Made by a program: the position numbers and the translations under genes. Below, piece by piece: positions 45,201 through 52,476 of a stretch of 64,000 nt of DNA. The stretch spans positions 2,174,001 through 2,238,000 of the forward strand of contig NZ_CP109434.1 in NCBI RefSeq assembly GCF_036227105.1. Direction: 5' to 3'. The stretch is from Amycolatopsis sp. NBC_01488 (GTDB taxonomy: Bacteria; Actinomycetota; Actinomycetes; Mycobacteriales; Pseudonocardiaceae). The notes under the pieces are model-generated. The model was not told the origin of the DNA and searched no databases. It saw nothing but the letters and a program-made list of their open reading frames with translations. Position 1 is the first letter of the stretch; each line of letters begins with the position of its first letter.

Positions 45201-45679
45201 ACGAGCGCGGGCAGGTATTCGCGGAAGTAGGCGTCGAGCGCGTCGAGGCCGCGGGTGGTGAGCGCGGTCAGTTCGCCGTGGCCGCGGCGGGCGATCCATT
45301 CGGGGCCGAGGCGCAGCGCGTGGCCGACGGCTTGGGCGCGCAGCTCGCGTTGTGCGGTTGCGGCCGCGCGGGCGGAGACCGTGCGCACCGCCCAGCCGGT
45401 CATGGCGCGCGTCGCGACGAGCGCGAGCAGCGCGGCCAGCTGGGCGGTGCGTCCCCCGGACCCTGCTCCGACGATCGCCGCGAGGACGTCGGCGAGCAGG
45501 AACGCCTGGGCCACCAGGGCGGCGGCGTGGAGGAAGGACAGGAACCCCACCAGGGCCAGCGCTCGGCGCACGGCCGGCACGAGGGCCGGCAGCGCGCCGA
45601 GCGGGCCCTTTCCCGGCCGCGCCGAGTCCACTGTGGACTCCGAGGCGGAGAGGGGTGCGCCTCCGGGAAGCGTGGTCAT
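42278..45679 (-). CDS. cydDC: CydD-CydC fusion, thiol-exporting ABC transporter of cytochrome bd assembly
   Basis: 1133 aa; ATG overlaps the cydB stop (ATGA). Two type I exporter halves in one chain: first half with membrane domain and ATPase (Walker A APSGGGKST, signature TQLSLGQRQRVAVARALL, LLLLDEPTAHLDEA), second half likewise (GPSGAGKST, SGLSGGQAQRVALARALLG, VLLDEPTAHLDEP). CydDC exports cysteine/glutathione-type thiols to the outside, needed for cytochrome bd heme insertion. Between the second membrane domain and ATPase lies a linker swollen by in-frame tandem DNA repeats. Confidence 0.93.
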   Translation of the reverse strand: MTTLPGGAPLSASESTVDSARPGKGPLGALPALVPAVRRALALVGFLSFLHAAALVAQAFLLADVLAAIVGAGSGGRTAQLAALLALVATRAMTGWAVRTVSARAAATAQRELRAQAVGHALRLGPEWIARRGHGELTALTTRGLDALDAYFREYLPALVTTAVVPLGAGAAILFADWPSGVIVALTVPLLPVFAILVGKFTAGRVAGATDATHRMSGRLLELVRVLPVLTAFRRAAAQGETVRQLSERHRRATLKTLKVAFSSAFVLELIATLSVALVAVVIGVRLVGGHLPLAIGLGVLILAPECYQPLRAVGAAFHASEDGVEAVRRVADLLAVPVPPAGTEVVSPGELRVSSLRVARRGGFAPDGETFTVRPGETVWLRAPSGGGKSTTLSALLGFVPVHDGVITVGSTNLADADLARWREQVAWVPQSPVFTGGTVREELGSDAGLAELGLDGLAGRPVTQLSLGQRQRVAVARALLRVREGAWLLLLDEPTAHLDEASARLVLAAVQRAVDDGAAAIIAAHEHTVAVDLPPDVPALPSESTVDDPGAPLPWRALLDGRLFGGAVLGAVALLAGVALTATSGWLIAKASQQPPILTLTVAVVGVRAFGLGRAALRYVERLVTHDAAFRIAGRLRVRLWNSLVRLGPARSLRAGEGQRRLVADVDTVRDLLPRVVSPPLVVALVAAGAIAVQTWVLPAAGLALSAAVVVGLCAPWVALRAERRATSALADGRREVASRVLVLFEAAAELLAFGADRAHRDVLAEADTRLARQARRQAFGAGAAEALIALACGTAAVVSTALAAQAVTAGQLDPVLAPLLALVPLALAEVLALLPPVAQHWDTLQCARRRLADTPAPAEVLAPPPPAARHWGMLQGARGRLADTPGPAEDEVQQGVAGGHRRAPGGADAEAGHRRAPGAADVEAGHRVVLRGADLGWPGGPVILHDVDFDLEPGTYAAVVGPSGAGKSTLVAALLGFLAPRRGVVAVPGEVAWAPQQPMLAATTVAENLRLAQPTATADDLREALRQAALADVDPSTVLGSGGSGLSGGQAQRVALARALLGAPSAGLVLLDEPTAHLDEPTAQVVRAHLREALAGRTVVHVTHRAEEADGADVVFEVRDGRVVARVPVS
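42891..42979 (+). repeat. 39-bp in-frame tandem repeat in cydDC
   Basis: Units beginning GCGATGCCC start at 42891, 42930 and 42969 (period 39), the third partial. They encode repeats of GHRRAPGAADVEA in the linker before the second ATPase domain. Confidence 0.8.
43004..43183 (+). repeat. 90-bp in-frame tandem duplication in cydDC
   Basis: Two copies (43004-43093 and 43094-43183), each starting CTCGGCC, diverged at scattered bases. They encode the duplicated motif HWDTLQCARRRLADTPAPAE / HWGMLQGARGRLADTPGPAE. Confidence 0.85.
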
Positions 45680-46683
45680 GGCGCGTGGACCGCCGGGATG
45701 TGCTGGGTGCCGATGCGCTTGCGGAAGACCCAGTACGTCCAGCCCTGGTAGATCAGCACGGCCGGGGCACCGAAGACGGCGACCCAGGTCATGACGGTCA
45801 GCGTGTACGGGCTCGACGCGGTGCCGGCGATGGTCAGGGTGTTGGCGGCGTCGAGGGTCGACGGCAGGACGTTCGGGAAGAGCGCCCCGAACATCGTGAC
45901 GGCGGCCCCGGCGACGACGACGCCGAGCGCGGCGAAGGCCTGCCCGTCGCGGTCGTCGCGCAGCCGCAGCCAGGCGACGACCGCGGCGAGAGCACTGATC
46001 CCAAACGAGAGCAGCGTCCACAGCGTGCCTTCGCGCCACTGGACGACCGACAAGAAGGCGACGATCGGCACCACGGCGATCGGCAGGAGCTTGAGCGCCA
46101 GGGTGCGTGCGCGTTCTCGCAGGTCGCCGCTGGTTTTGAGGGCGAGGAACGCGGCGCCGTGGGTGATCGCGAAGGCGACGATCGCGACCGCGCCGAGCAG
46201 GGTGTCCCAGCGGAAGGCGGCGAACGCGGAGCCGACGCGGTTGCCGTCGGCGTCGAGGGGCAGGCCGAGGACGGTGGTGGCGAGAATGAGGCCGACGCCC
46301 AGCGGCGCCACCCATGAGCCGGCGATGATGACGCGGTCCCAGGTGCGGCGCCAGCGGTCGGAGTCGACCTTGCCGCGGTACTCGAAGGCGACGCCGCGGC
46401 CGATGAGCGCGATCAGGACGATGAGGAGCGGCAGGTAGGCGGCGGAGAAGAGGCCGGCGTACCACCCGGGGAAGGCGGCGAACATCGCGCCGCCGGCGAC
46501 GATGAGCCAGACCTCGTTGCCGTCCCAGACCGGCCCGATGGTGTTGACCATGACGCGGCGTTCGGTGTTGTCCTTCGCGAGAACCGGCAGCAGCATGCCG
46601 ACGCCGAAGTCGAAGCCTTCGAGGAAGAGGTAGCCGAGCCAGAAGAAGGCGATGACGACGAACCAGACCGTTTCGAGGGTCAC
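45676..46683 (-). CDS. cydB: cytochrome bd ubiquinol oxidase subunit II
   Basis: 335 aa from GTG (VTLETVWFVVIAFFWLGYLFLEGFDFGVGML), the usual CydB N-terminus; the frame is open further upstream but in no conserved context. Nine membrane helices, with PVWDGNEVWLIVAGGAMFAAFPGWYA as family signature. With CydA it forms the high-affinity quinol oxidase used at low oxygen. Separated from cydA by 228 bases carrying a repeat element, and coupled to cydDC. Confidence 0.95.
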   Translation of the reverse strand: MTLETVWFVVIAFFWLGYLFLEGFDFGVGMLLPVLAKDNTERRVMVNTIGPVWDGNEVWLIVAGGAMFAAFPGWYAGLFSAAYLPLLIVLIALIGRGVAFEYRGKVDSDRWRRTWDRVIIAGSWVAPLGVGLILATTVLGLPLDADGNRVGSAFAAFRWDTLLGAVAIVAFAITHGAAFLALKTSGDLRERARTLALKLLPIAVVPIVAFLSVVQWREGTLWTLLSFGISALAAVVAWLRLRDDRDGQAFAALGVVVAGAAVTMFGALFPNVLPSTLDAANTLTIAGTASSPYTLTVMTWVAVFGAPAVLIYQGWTYWVFRKRIGTQHIPAVHAP

Positions 46684-46741
46684 CGGGCACCTACCACACT
46701 CGTCGGACGCTTTCGGCTGTGCGCGGCGCGGTGGCCGTGAG

Positions 46742-46911
46742 TTATCCACATCCGGGCGAGTTGTCCACAGATTTGCTGTGGGTAACCCGCGAGAGTGACC
46801 AAGCCGATACGCTGGGTTCGGGGACGCCCCCCGGGAAGGGCGGGGGCTGCGCTGGGGGAGTTTGGGGCTGCTGCACAGCCGCTGAGCTGCGGGTTTGTCA
46901 TCTTGGCCCCC
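46742..46911 (+). repeat. intergenic repeat element, copy 1
   Basis: In the cydA-cydB gap. In order: DnaA-box-like TTATCCACA (46742), TTGTCCACA (46761) and inverted TGTGGGTAA (46777); a promoter-like GATACGCTGG (46806); GGGGACGCCCCCC and GGGCGGGGG arms; and TTGGCCCCC up to the cydA stop. The same series occurs at 57555. It has no reading frame I can support. Confidence 0.6.
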
Positions 46912-48384
46912 TCAGTACGCGAAGGCGAGTGTGTCCTCGCCCGGTTTGTCGGAGTCCTTCTTCGGTGGGGGCATCACCGCGTCGACGCCGCCGCGGATGT
47001 ACTTGCGCATCAGGTATAGCTCCACCACGCCCAGCGCCGCGTACACCGTGGTCAGGGCGATCAACGACGTCCACACCTCGCCCGTCGTCACCCGCGAGAC
47101 CGCCTGCGCCGTGAACATCCACACCCCGTCGACGCCGCTCGGGTTCGGGGCCACCACGAACGGCTGACGCCCCATCTCGGTGAAGATCCAGCCCGCGCTG
47201 TTGCCCAGGAACGGCGTCGCGATGCCGCCCAGGACCAGCAAGGGGAACCCGCGGCCGCTCGGGATGCGCCCGCGGCGGGTCAGCCAGAGCGCCAGTAGTC
47301 CGATGCCCGCCGAGATCGCGCCGAAGCCGATCATCATGCGGAAGCCCCAGTACGTCACCGGGAGGTTCGGCACGTAGTCGATCGGCTTGCCCGCCAGCGA
47401 ACCCAGCTCCGGGTCGTTCGGGTAGTTCGTGCCGTACTTCGCCTGGTACTCGGTGATCAGGTCTTCGACGCCCTTGACCTCGGTCTTGAAGTCGTTGTGC
47501 GCCAAGAACGAGAGCAGCGCCGGGACGTTGAACGTCTTGACGTCCTCGCAGTTCGAGCCCGCGACGTCGCCGATCGCGATGATCGAGAAGCTCGCCGGCT
47601 TTTCCGTGTGGCACAGCGCTTCCGCCGACGCCATCTTCATCGGCTGCTGCTCGAACATCAGCTTGCCCTGGGTGTCACCCGTGATCGCGAGGACCGCGAA
47701 CGCCGCCACGCCGACCCAGCCGCCGAGACGCAGCGAAGTCCGCCAGACGTCCTGGTGGTCGCCGCGCCGCCAGAGGTGCCAGCCCGCGACGCCGACCAGG
47801 AACGCCGCAGCCACCGAGAACGCGCCGGCCAGGGTGTGCGGGATCGCGGCCAGCGCCGTGTTGTTCGTCAGCACCGCCCAGATCGAGTTCATCGTCGGCT
47901 TGCCGTTCTCGAAAGTCACGCCAACCGGGTGCTGCATCCAGGAGTTCGCGGCCAGGATGAAGTACGCCGAAGCCATCGTTGCCAGCGAAAACGCCCACGC
48001 GCACGCCAGGTGCACCTTCTTCGGCAGCCGGTCCCAGCCGAAGATCCACAGGCCGAGGAAGGTCGACTCGACGAAGAACGCGACGAGCCCTTCCATCGCG
48101 AGCGGCGCGCCGAAGACGTCGCCGACGAAGCGCGAGTACGCGCTCCAGTTCATCCCGAACTGGAACTCCTGCACGATGCCGGTCACGACGCCCATCGCGA
48201 AGTTGACCAGCAGCAGCTTGCCCCAGAACTTCGTCATCTTCAGGTGCCGCAGCTCGCCGGTGCGAACCCACTGGGTCTGCATCGCCGCGACCAGGATCGA
48301 CAGCCCGATGGTCAGCGGGACCATCAGGAAGTGGTAGACGGTGGTGATGCCGAACTGCCACCGCGCTAGCTCAAGGACCTCCAC
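46912..48384 (-). CDS. cydA: cytochrome bd ubiquinol oxidase subunit I
   Basis: 490 aa, GTG start. The N-terminus LELARWQFGITTVYHFLMVPLTIGLS carries the heme b595-ligand His; GRQPFVVAPNPSGV and MQHPVGVTFENGKP are family landmarks. Nine helices. It binds hemes b558, b595 and d and oxidises menaquinol. It begins 38 bases after the S41 peptidase gene on the same strand, leaving almost no room for its own promoter, so it is probably read from upstream. Confidence 0.96.
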   Translation of the reverse strand: MEVLELARWQFGITTVYHFLMVPLTIGLSILVAAMQTQWVRTGELRHLKMTKFWGKLLLVNFAMGVVTGIVQEFQFGMNWSAYSRFVGDVFGAPLAMEGLVAFFVESTFLGLWIFGWDRLPKKVHLACAWAFSLATMASAYFILAANSWMQHPVGVTFENGKPTMNSIWAVLTNNTALAAIPHTLAGAFSVAAAFLVGVAGWHLWRRGDHQDVWRTSLRLGGWVGVAAFAVLAITGDTQGKLMFEQQPMKMASAEALCHTEKPASFSIIAIGDVAGSNCEDVKTFNVPALLSFLAHNDFKTEVKGVEDLITEYQAKYGTNYPNDPELGSLAGKPIDYVPNLPVTYWGFRMMIGFGAISAGIGLLALWLTRRGRIPSGRGFPLLVLGGIATPFLGNSAGWIFTEMGRQPFVVAPNPSGVDGVWMFTAQAVSRVTTGEVWTSLIALTTVYAALGVVELYLMRKYIRGGVDAVMPPPKKDSDKPGEDTLAFAY

Positions 48385-48422
48385 GTGGTCCAGCGTGCTC
48401 CGGCGCTGGTGGAGCAGCTAGA

Positions 48423-49415
48423 TCAAACAGTCCCGTCCCTCCCGGGACCAACGTCCTTCACTCGGTCGAGTGCCCGCTGAGCCTCCTCGGCGACGCCGCG
48501 CCTCGGCCCGGCGGAACCCAGCTCGAGGACGTGCTCCAGCGCGAGCGCGTACGCCGTGTCGAACGCCTGCTCCGCGGCCACCGGGAGATCCGGCCGGACG
48601 CCGGTGCCTTCCCAGTTCTCCCCCGTCTCCGGGTGGAACGAGCGCGCGATCGACACGGTCACGTCGAGGTAGGTGTCCACTTTGTACTGCTCACGCGGGT
48701 GGGCGCCGCCGCGGGTGGCCTCGCCGACCGTCTTCGCCCGGCCCTGCTGCTGCAGCGAGAAAGCGAGGTCTTCGCCGCCGGAGAACGTCTTCGGCCCGGT
48801 CAGGACCCAGATCGGCTTGGTGCCGCCGAACCGCAGGCCGGGGACGTACGGCAGCGTCCACATCTGGATCGTCTGGTGGCCTTCGCGCTCGTAGATGTCG
48901 AGGTAGTGGACCTGCTCATCGACGAGGTAGGTCTGCAGCAGCGCGCTCGTCCCGGGACTGCCGCCGCGGTTGCGGCGGACGTCCAGCAGCAGCGCGTCGG
49001 CCGGTGCGAGCAGCGTCATCGCCGCCGCGATCGCCGGGCCGGCCAGCTCGGGCGGGTAGAGCATGGTCGTGTCGAGGTAGCCGACGTTGCCGGCCAGCCG
49101 CTTGACCTCGGCGATGCCGAAGCCTTCCAGCTCGGCCTCGAGGCGGTAGGCGTCGGAGTTCACGGCCGCGTCGCCGTCGTCGGCCACCGGGTCGACGTGG
49201 TGGCGCAGGCGCAGGTGCTGGTCCCCGTTCACCGACTGCAGGTCCGTTGTGACGAGCGTCGCGAATTCCGCGTCACCGAGCCCGTCGTACGCGCCTTCGC
49301 CGAGACGCTGGCGAAGCACTTCCGCCAGCTTCCTCGCGACGTCCGGGAACACGTAGTGAGCTTCCAACCGGCGGATGACCTCGTCGACCTGCGCAGCACG
49401 CGCTTCAGACCCCAT
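48423..49415 (-). CDS. cytosolic S41-family (tail-specific/IRBP-like) peptidase
   Basis: 330 aa from ATG (MGSEARAAQVDEVI). A helical N-terminus (VDEVIRRLEAHYVFPDVARKL) is followed by the S41 core: LDVRRNRGGSPGTSALL and the nucleophile Ser in GPKTFSGGEDLAFSLQQQGRAKTVGEATRGGAHP. No PDZ domain and no signal peptide, the short form common in actinomycetes. A TAGGTT box seven bases upstream indicates a leaderless start. It is the gene ahead of cydA in what may be one transcript. Confidence 0.88.
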   Translation of the reverse strand: MGSEARAAQVDEVIRRLEAHYVFPDVARKLAEVLRQRLGEGAYDGLGDAEFATLVTTDLQSVNGDQHLRLRHHVDPVADDGDAAVNSDAYRLEAELEGFGIAEVKRLAGNVGYLDTTMLYPPELAGPAIAAAMTLLAPADALLLDVRRNRGGSPGTSALLQTYLVDEQVHYLDIYEREGHQTIQMWTLPYVPGLRFGGTKPIWVLTGPKTFSGGEDLAFSLQQQGRAKTVGEATRGGAHPREQYKVDTYLDVTVSIARSFHPETGENWEGTGVRPDLPVAAEQAFDTAYALALEHVLELGSAGPRRGVAEEAQRALDRVKDVGPGRDGTV

Positions 49416-49422
49416 GGTCGTC

Positions 49423-49428
49423 AACCTA
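49423..49428 (-). promoter_or_regulatory. -10 box of leaderless S41 peptidase promoter
   Basis: Minus-strand TAGGTT ends seven bases before the ATG at 49415. Confidence 0.5.
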
Positions 49429-49436
49429 CCGCAGGC

Positions 49437-49472
49437 CACAATCGTATTTTCGGTGTGCCGAAGATAATTGTG
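49437..49472. promoter_or_regulatory. extended palindrome between divergent genes, candidate operator
   Basis: CACAAT, two bases, TATTTTCGG, TGTG, CCGAAGATA, ATTGTG: 8 of 9 inner and all 6 outer pairs are complementary. It lies next to the -10 box of the S41-cyd genes and upstream of the GDT1 transporter. The inner core has the size of a metalloregulator site; the outer CACAAT/ATTGTG recalls redox-regulator sites. The regulator is unknown. Confidence 0.5.
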
Positions 49473-49589
49473 CGACTCGGCTTGACGACGAATTCATGAC
49501 CGCCGATCCGGCAATTTCGCGGAAGCCATCAGCTTGCGCAGTTCCGAAACGCCCCTTTATCGTTGCAGTGAAAGGGGCGACAAATACTC

Positions 49590-50189
49590 ATGACTTCCGC
49601 GATGGTGGCGTTGATCAGCGCGTTCGGCCTGGTCCTCGCCGTGGAGCTGCCGGACAAGACGCTGGTCGCGACGCTGGTGCTGACCACCCGTTTCCGCGGT
49701 GGCCCGGTTTTCGCCGGTGTCTGCGCGGCGTTCGCCGTGCAATGCGTCATCGCGGTCGCGTTCGGGAGCGTGCTGACTCTCCTGCCGGACGTCGTCCTTT
49801 CGCTGGTCGTCGCCGGGATGTTCGGCCTCGGCGCTTTCATGCTCCTTCGTGAGGGATTCAGCGAAGCGGACGAAGCAGGTGAAGACGCTTCGCGCGTCGG
49901 CCCCGCGCCGCTCTCCTTCATGCGCTCCGCGATGACGTCCTTCGGCGTGCTCTTCGCCGCCGAGTGGGGCGACGCCTCTCAGCTGGCGACAGCGAGCCTC
50001 GCCGCTCGTATCGGCAACCCCGTGGCTGTCGGTGTCGGCGCCTTCGCCGCACTGATCGTCGTCGCCGGGCTCGCGGTGTTCATCGGCGCGAAGCTCCGCA
50101 GCCGGATCCGGCCGAAGCTGATCCAGCGCTGCGCCGGGTTCGTGTTCGCCGGGTTCGCGGCGTTCGCGCTGCTCCAGCTGGCTTTCTGA
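49590..50189 (+). CDS. TMEM165/GDT1 (UPF0016) family cation transporter
   Basis: 199 aa, six or seven membrane helices in two repeats, each with the family motif E-x-G/P-D-(K/R/A)-(T/S): VELPDKTLVA in the first and AEWGDASQLAT in the second. Members move Mn2+ or Ca2+ in exchange for protons; bacterial forms have been linked to manganese export. Divergent from the S41 gene with the palindrome between them. Confidence 0.88.
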   Translation: MTSAMVALISAFGLVLAVELPDKTLVATLVLTTRFRGGPVFAGVCAAFAVQCVIAVAFGSVLTLLPDVVLSLVVAGMFGLGAFMLLREGFSEADEAGEDASRVGPAPLSFMRSAMTSFGVLFAAEWGDASQLATASLAARIGNPVAVGVGAFAALIVVAGLAVFIGAKLRSRIRPKLIQRCAGFVFAGFAAFALLQLAF

Positions 50190-50245
50190 CCGCTGGTTCA
50201 CAGGTTCACCGGGTAACCTTTCGGAAACGAAAGGGTGGAAGCCAG

Positions 50246-50908
50246 GTGAACAAGCCATTGCCTGCCGTCTCGCCGGTGCACGGCCGGATCGCGCTCGGCG
50301 GCATCGGGCTGGCCGTTGCCATCTCGATCGACCTGCACCTGCGGCTGTCCCGCCAGGTCAGCCCGGTCTGGCAGACGCTCTCGGAGTACGTCTACGGCAA
50401 GCTCGGCTCGTCCTCGGCCGCGCCGCTGTTCAGCGTGATGTGCCTGGCGCTGTCGCTCGGCTCGGTCGCCCTGCTCGTCGGCATCGCGAAGGCCCACCGG
50501 CCGGGCACCACCGCCGTCTGCGTGCTGGTCGGCGTCTGGTCGGCGGGGCTGCTCGTGTGCGGGCTCGTGCCCGTGGACCCGGACGGGCAGGCGCGGACGC
50601 TGTCCGGGCAGGTCCACAACCTCGCCGCGCTCACGGCGTTCGTCGCGCTGCCCGCCGCCGCGTTCGTGCTGACCAAGCGCGGCCGCGAGCGCTGCCCGTG
50701 GGAGCCGCGGCGGACGACGATCCGGCGCCTGGCCACGGCGAGCTTCGCCAGCATCGGCGTGGTGCTCGGCGGGTTCGTCGTCACGCTCGTCGTCGGCCCC
50801 GCGCAGCAGGACGTCACGCTGGGCCTGTTCGAACGGCTGCTGTTCTCGATCGACGTCGCCCTGCTGCTGACCATGGTCCGGCCGCTGCTGGCGGTCTCGC
50901 GGCGTTAA
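50246..50908 (+). CDS. DUF998 membrane protein
   Basis: 220 aa, GTG start behind GGGTGGAAG. Six membrane helices; QTLSEYVYGKLGSSSAAPLFSVMCLALSLGS and VPVDPDGQARTLSGQVHNLAAL match DUF998, an integral membrane family of unknown function. Follows the GDT1 gene by 56 bases. The stop overlaps the convergent IclR gene by four bases. Confidence 0.83.
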   Translation: MNKPLPAVSPVHGRIALGGIGLAVAISIDLHLRLSRQVSPVWQTLSEYVYGKLGSSSAAPLFSVMCLALSLGSVALLVGIAKAHRPGTTAVCVLVGVWSAGLLVCGLVPVDPDGQARTLSGQVHNLAALTAFVALPAAAFVLTKRGRERCPWEPRRTTIRRLATASFASIGVVLGGFVVTLVVGPAQQDVTLGLFERLLFSIDVALLLTMVRPLLAVSRR

Positions 50909-51540
50909 GCGCGCAGGATGTCCGCCAGCCGGACGGCGGCCGCGACGACCTGAGGACCCACCTCAGCTGCCTTGAGGGGCTCGAGCGAGACGACGCCGAC
51001 GCTCGCCTTCAGCCCCGGTACTCCGCGGACCGGCGCCGCGACGCCGGACGCGCCCGCCTGCAGTTCGCCCGTCGACGTCACCCAGCCGTCGCCGCCCGGG
51101 CGCAGGGACATCGCCTTGCCCGCCGCACCCGAGGCCAGCGCATGCCGGCTGCCGACGCGGTAGGCGACGTGGAAGCTCGTCCACGACGGCTCGACGACGG
51201 CCACCGCAAGCGCTTGCGTCCCCTGCGCGACCGACAGGTGCGCGGTCGCGCCGACCTTCTCGGCCAGCTCGCGCAGCACCGGCCCGGCCGCGTCCCGCAA
51301 CTGCGGCAGCACCTGCCCGGCCAGCCGCAGCAGGCCGACGCCGAGCCGGACCTTCGTGCCGTCGCGCCAGACGAGCCCGCGCTCCGACAGCGGCACCAGC
51401 AGCCGGTAGACGGCCGCGCGGCTGGCCCCGATGGCCACCGCCAGCTCGGAGATGGTCGCCGCGTCGCCGCCGGCGTCGGCCACTGCCTGCAGCAGCGCCA
51501 AGCCCCGGTCGAGCGTCAGCGACCCCTCCCGGCTGGTCAC
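50905..51540 (-). CDS. IclR-family transcriptional regulator
   Basis: 211 aa, GTG start overlapping the upstream stop (GTGA). The winged helix-turn-helix (residues ~6-65: LTLDRGLALLQAVADAGGDAATISELAVAIGASRAAVYRLLVPL) is followed by a short IclR effector domain. It is coupled to an uncharacterised gene and divergent from hmgA; an IclR-like operator lies in that gap, so control of homogentisate breakdown is the simplest reading. Confidence 0.88.
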   Translation of the reverse strand: MTSREGSLTLDRGLALLQAVADAGGDAATISELAVAIGASRAAVYRLLVPLSERGLVWRDGTKVRLGVGLLRLAGQVLPQLRDAAGPVLRELAEKVGATAHLSVAQGTQALAVAVVEPSWTSFHVAYRVGSRHALASGAAGKAMSLRPGGDGWVTSTGELQAGASGVAAPVRGVPGLKASVGVVSLEPLKAAEVGPQVVAAAVRLADILRA

Positions 51541-52430
51541 AGCAAGCCGAGTTCGCCCATGTCCGCGACGGGCTGCTCGAACGACGCGGCCGCGTACGAC
51601 GCGAAGAGCGCCCGAACGGCCTTCGCGGCTTGCTCGGACAACGCGCGGGCCTCGTCGGCCAGCGCCTCGGCGTCGGTCGACTCCAGCGCACCCCGGACGT
51701 CGCCGCCCGACAGGCTGCGCGCGGAGGCCACCAGCAGGTTGAGGAAGCCGTGGTGCACGAACCCGGTGTCCGGGTCGGCGTGCCGGACCGCGCGGTGCAG
51801 GCTGTTCGTCGCCTTGAACGACGCCCCGGTGGACCCGCTGACGACGGCGAGGAAGTCCGCCACCTCGTCGACGCTGGGGAAGTTCTCGCCGGCCTGGCCG
51901 CCGCAGCGGATCTTCGGCCAGCTGCCGTGCTCGATCACCTTCCGCACGCCGTCCAGCCAGCCGACGCCGCGCCGCGGCTCGACCACGCGGATGACGTCCT
52001 CCGGGACGAACTCCGAGACGCGCTCGAGCCACACCTCGTCGACGTCCGACGGAGCCGGCATCTCGACCATCCGCAGCGCCAGCAGCTCGCTGCGCGACTC
52101 GACGATCGAGATGGCCTTGGGAACGCCGCCCAGGCCGGTGTCGATGATCAGCGAGAACGGCAGCGGCTGCTTCGGCTTGATCTTGATCAGCTCGGTGATC
52201 AGCTCCGGCAGCCGGGAGGCCTGACAAAGGAAAACCCCCAGTACACCGGCGTGTTCGGACTCCCGGCTCGCGAAGTGCGCGCGGAGCGCTTCGGGCATGG
52301 CCGCATCGCCCGGAGGGAACAGCGCCGAGTCGTCGACGAGCCTCGCGAACAGAGGAGGAATTCCACGGGGGCCGGGGGGCGTGAGTTCCACAGCGCTTGA
52401 CACGACTGACACGCTAGTAGCGTACGACAT
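51537..52430 (-). CDS. uncharacterised protein tied to hmgA, barrel-like
   Basis: 297 aa, soluble. The alternation of strands and helices (LPFSLIIDTGLG, LLALRMVEMPAP, DVIRVVEPRRG, WPKIRCGGQAGENFPSVDEVADFLAVVS, ASFKATNSLHRAVRH, FVHHGFLNLLVA) suggests a TIM-barrel-like fold with conserved K-x-R-x-GG, F-K-A-T and HGFLNLL segments. I cannot assign a family. It is first in an operon with the IclR regulator and divergent from homogentisate dioxygenase, so a role in aromatic or tyrosine catabolism is plausible but unproven. Confidence 0.7.
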   Translation of the reverse strand: MSYATSVSVVSSAVELTPPGPRGIPPLFARLVDDSALFPPGDAAMPEALRAHFASRESEHAGVLGVFLCQASRLPELITELIKIKPKQPLPFSLIIDTGLGGVPKAISIVESRSELLALRMVEMPAPSDVDEVWLERVSEFVPEDVIRVVEPRRGVGWLDGVRKVIEHGSWPKIRCGGQAGENFPSVDEVADFLAVVSGSTGASFKATNSLHRAVRHADPDTGFVHHGFLNLLVASARSLSGGDVRGALESTDAEALADEARALSEQAAKAVRALFASYAAASFEQPVADMGELGLL

Positions 52431-52442
52431 CAGGACAAAATC

Positions 52443-52457
52443 GTTCGCACAACGGAC
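52443..52457. promoter_or_regulatory. IclR-type operator
   Basis: GTTCGCACAACGGAC is an imperfect palindrome of the TGTTCGCxxxGCGAACA type bound by IclR-family regulators, midway between the divergent starts at 52430 and 52477. Confidence 0.5.
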
Positions 52458-52476
52458 ACATCAGAAGGGGATGTCG

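Noticed and set aside
46742..46785. Cluster of DnaA-box-like sequences as a replication origin
   Set aside because: Only three boxes, no dnaA, dnaN or gyrase genes nearby and no AT-rich unwinding region; the same boxes recur in a second intergenic repeat.
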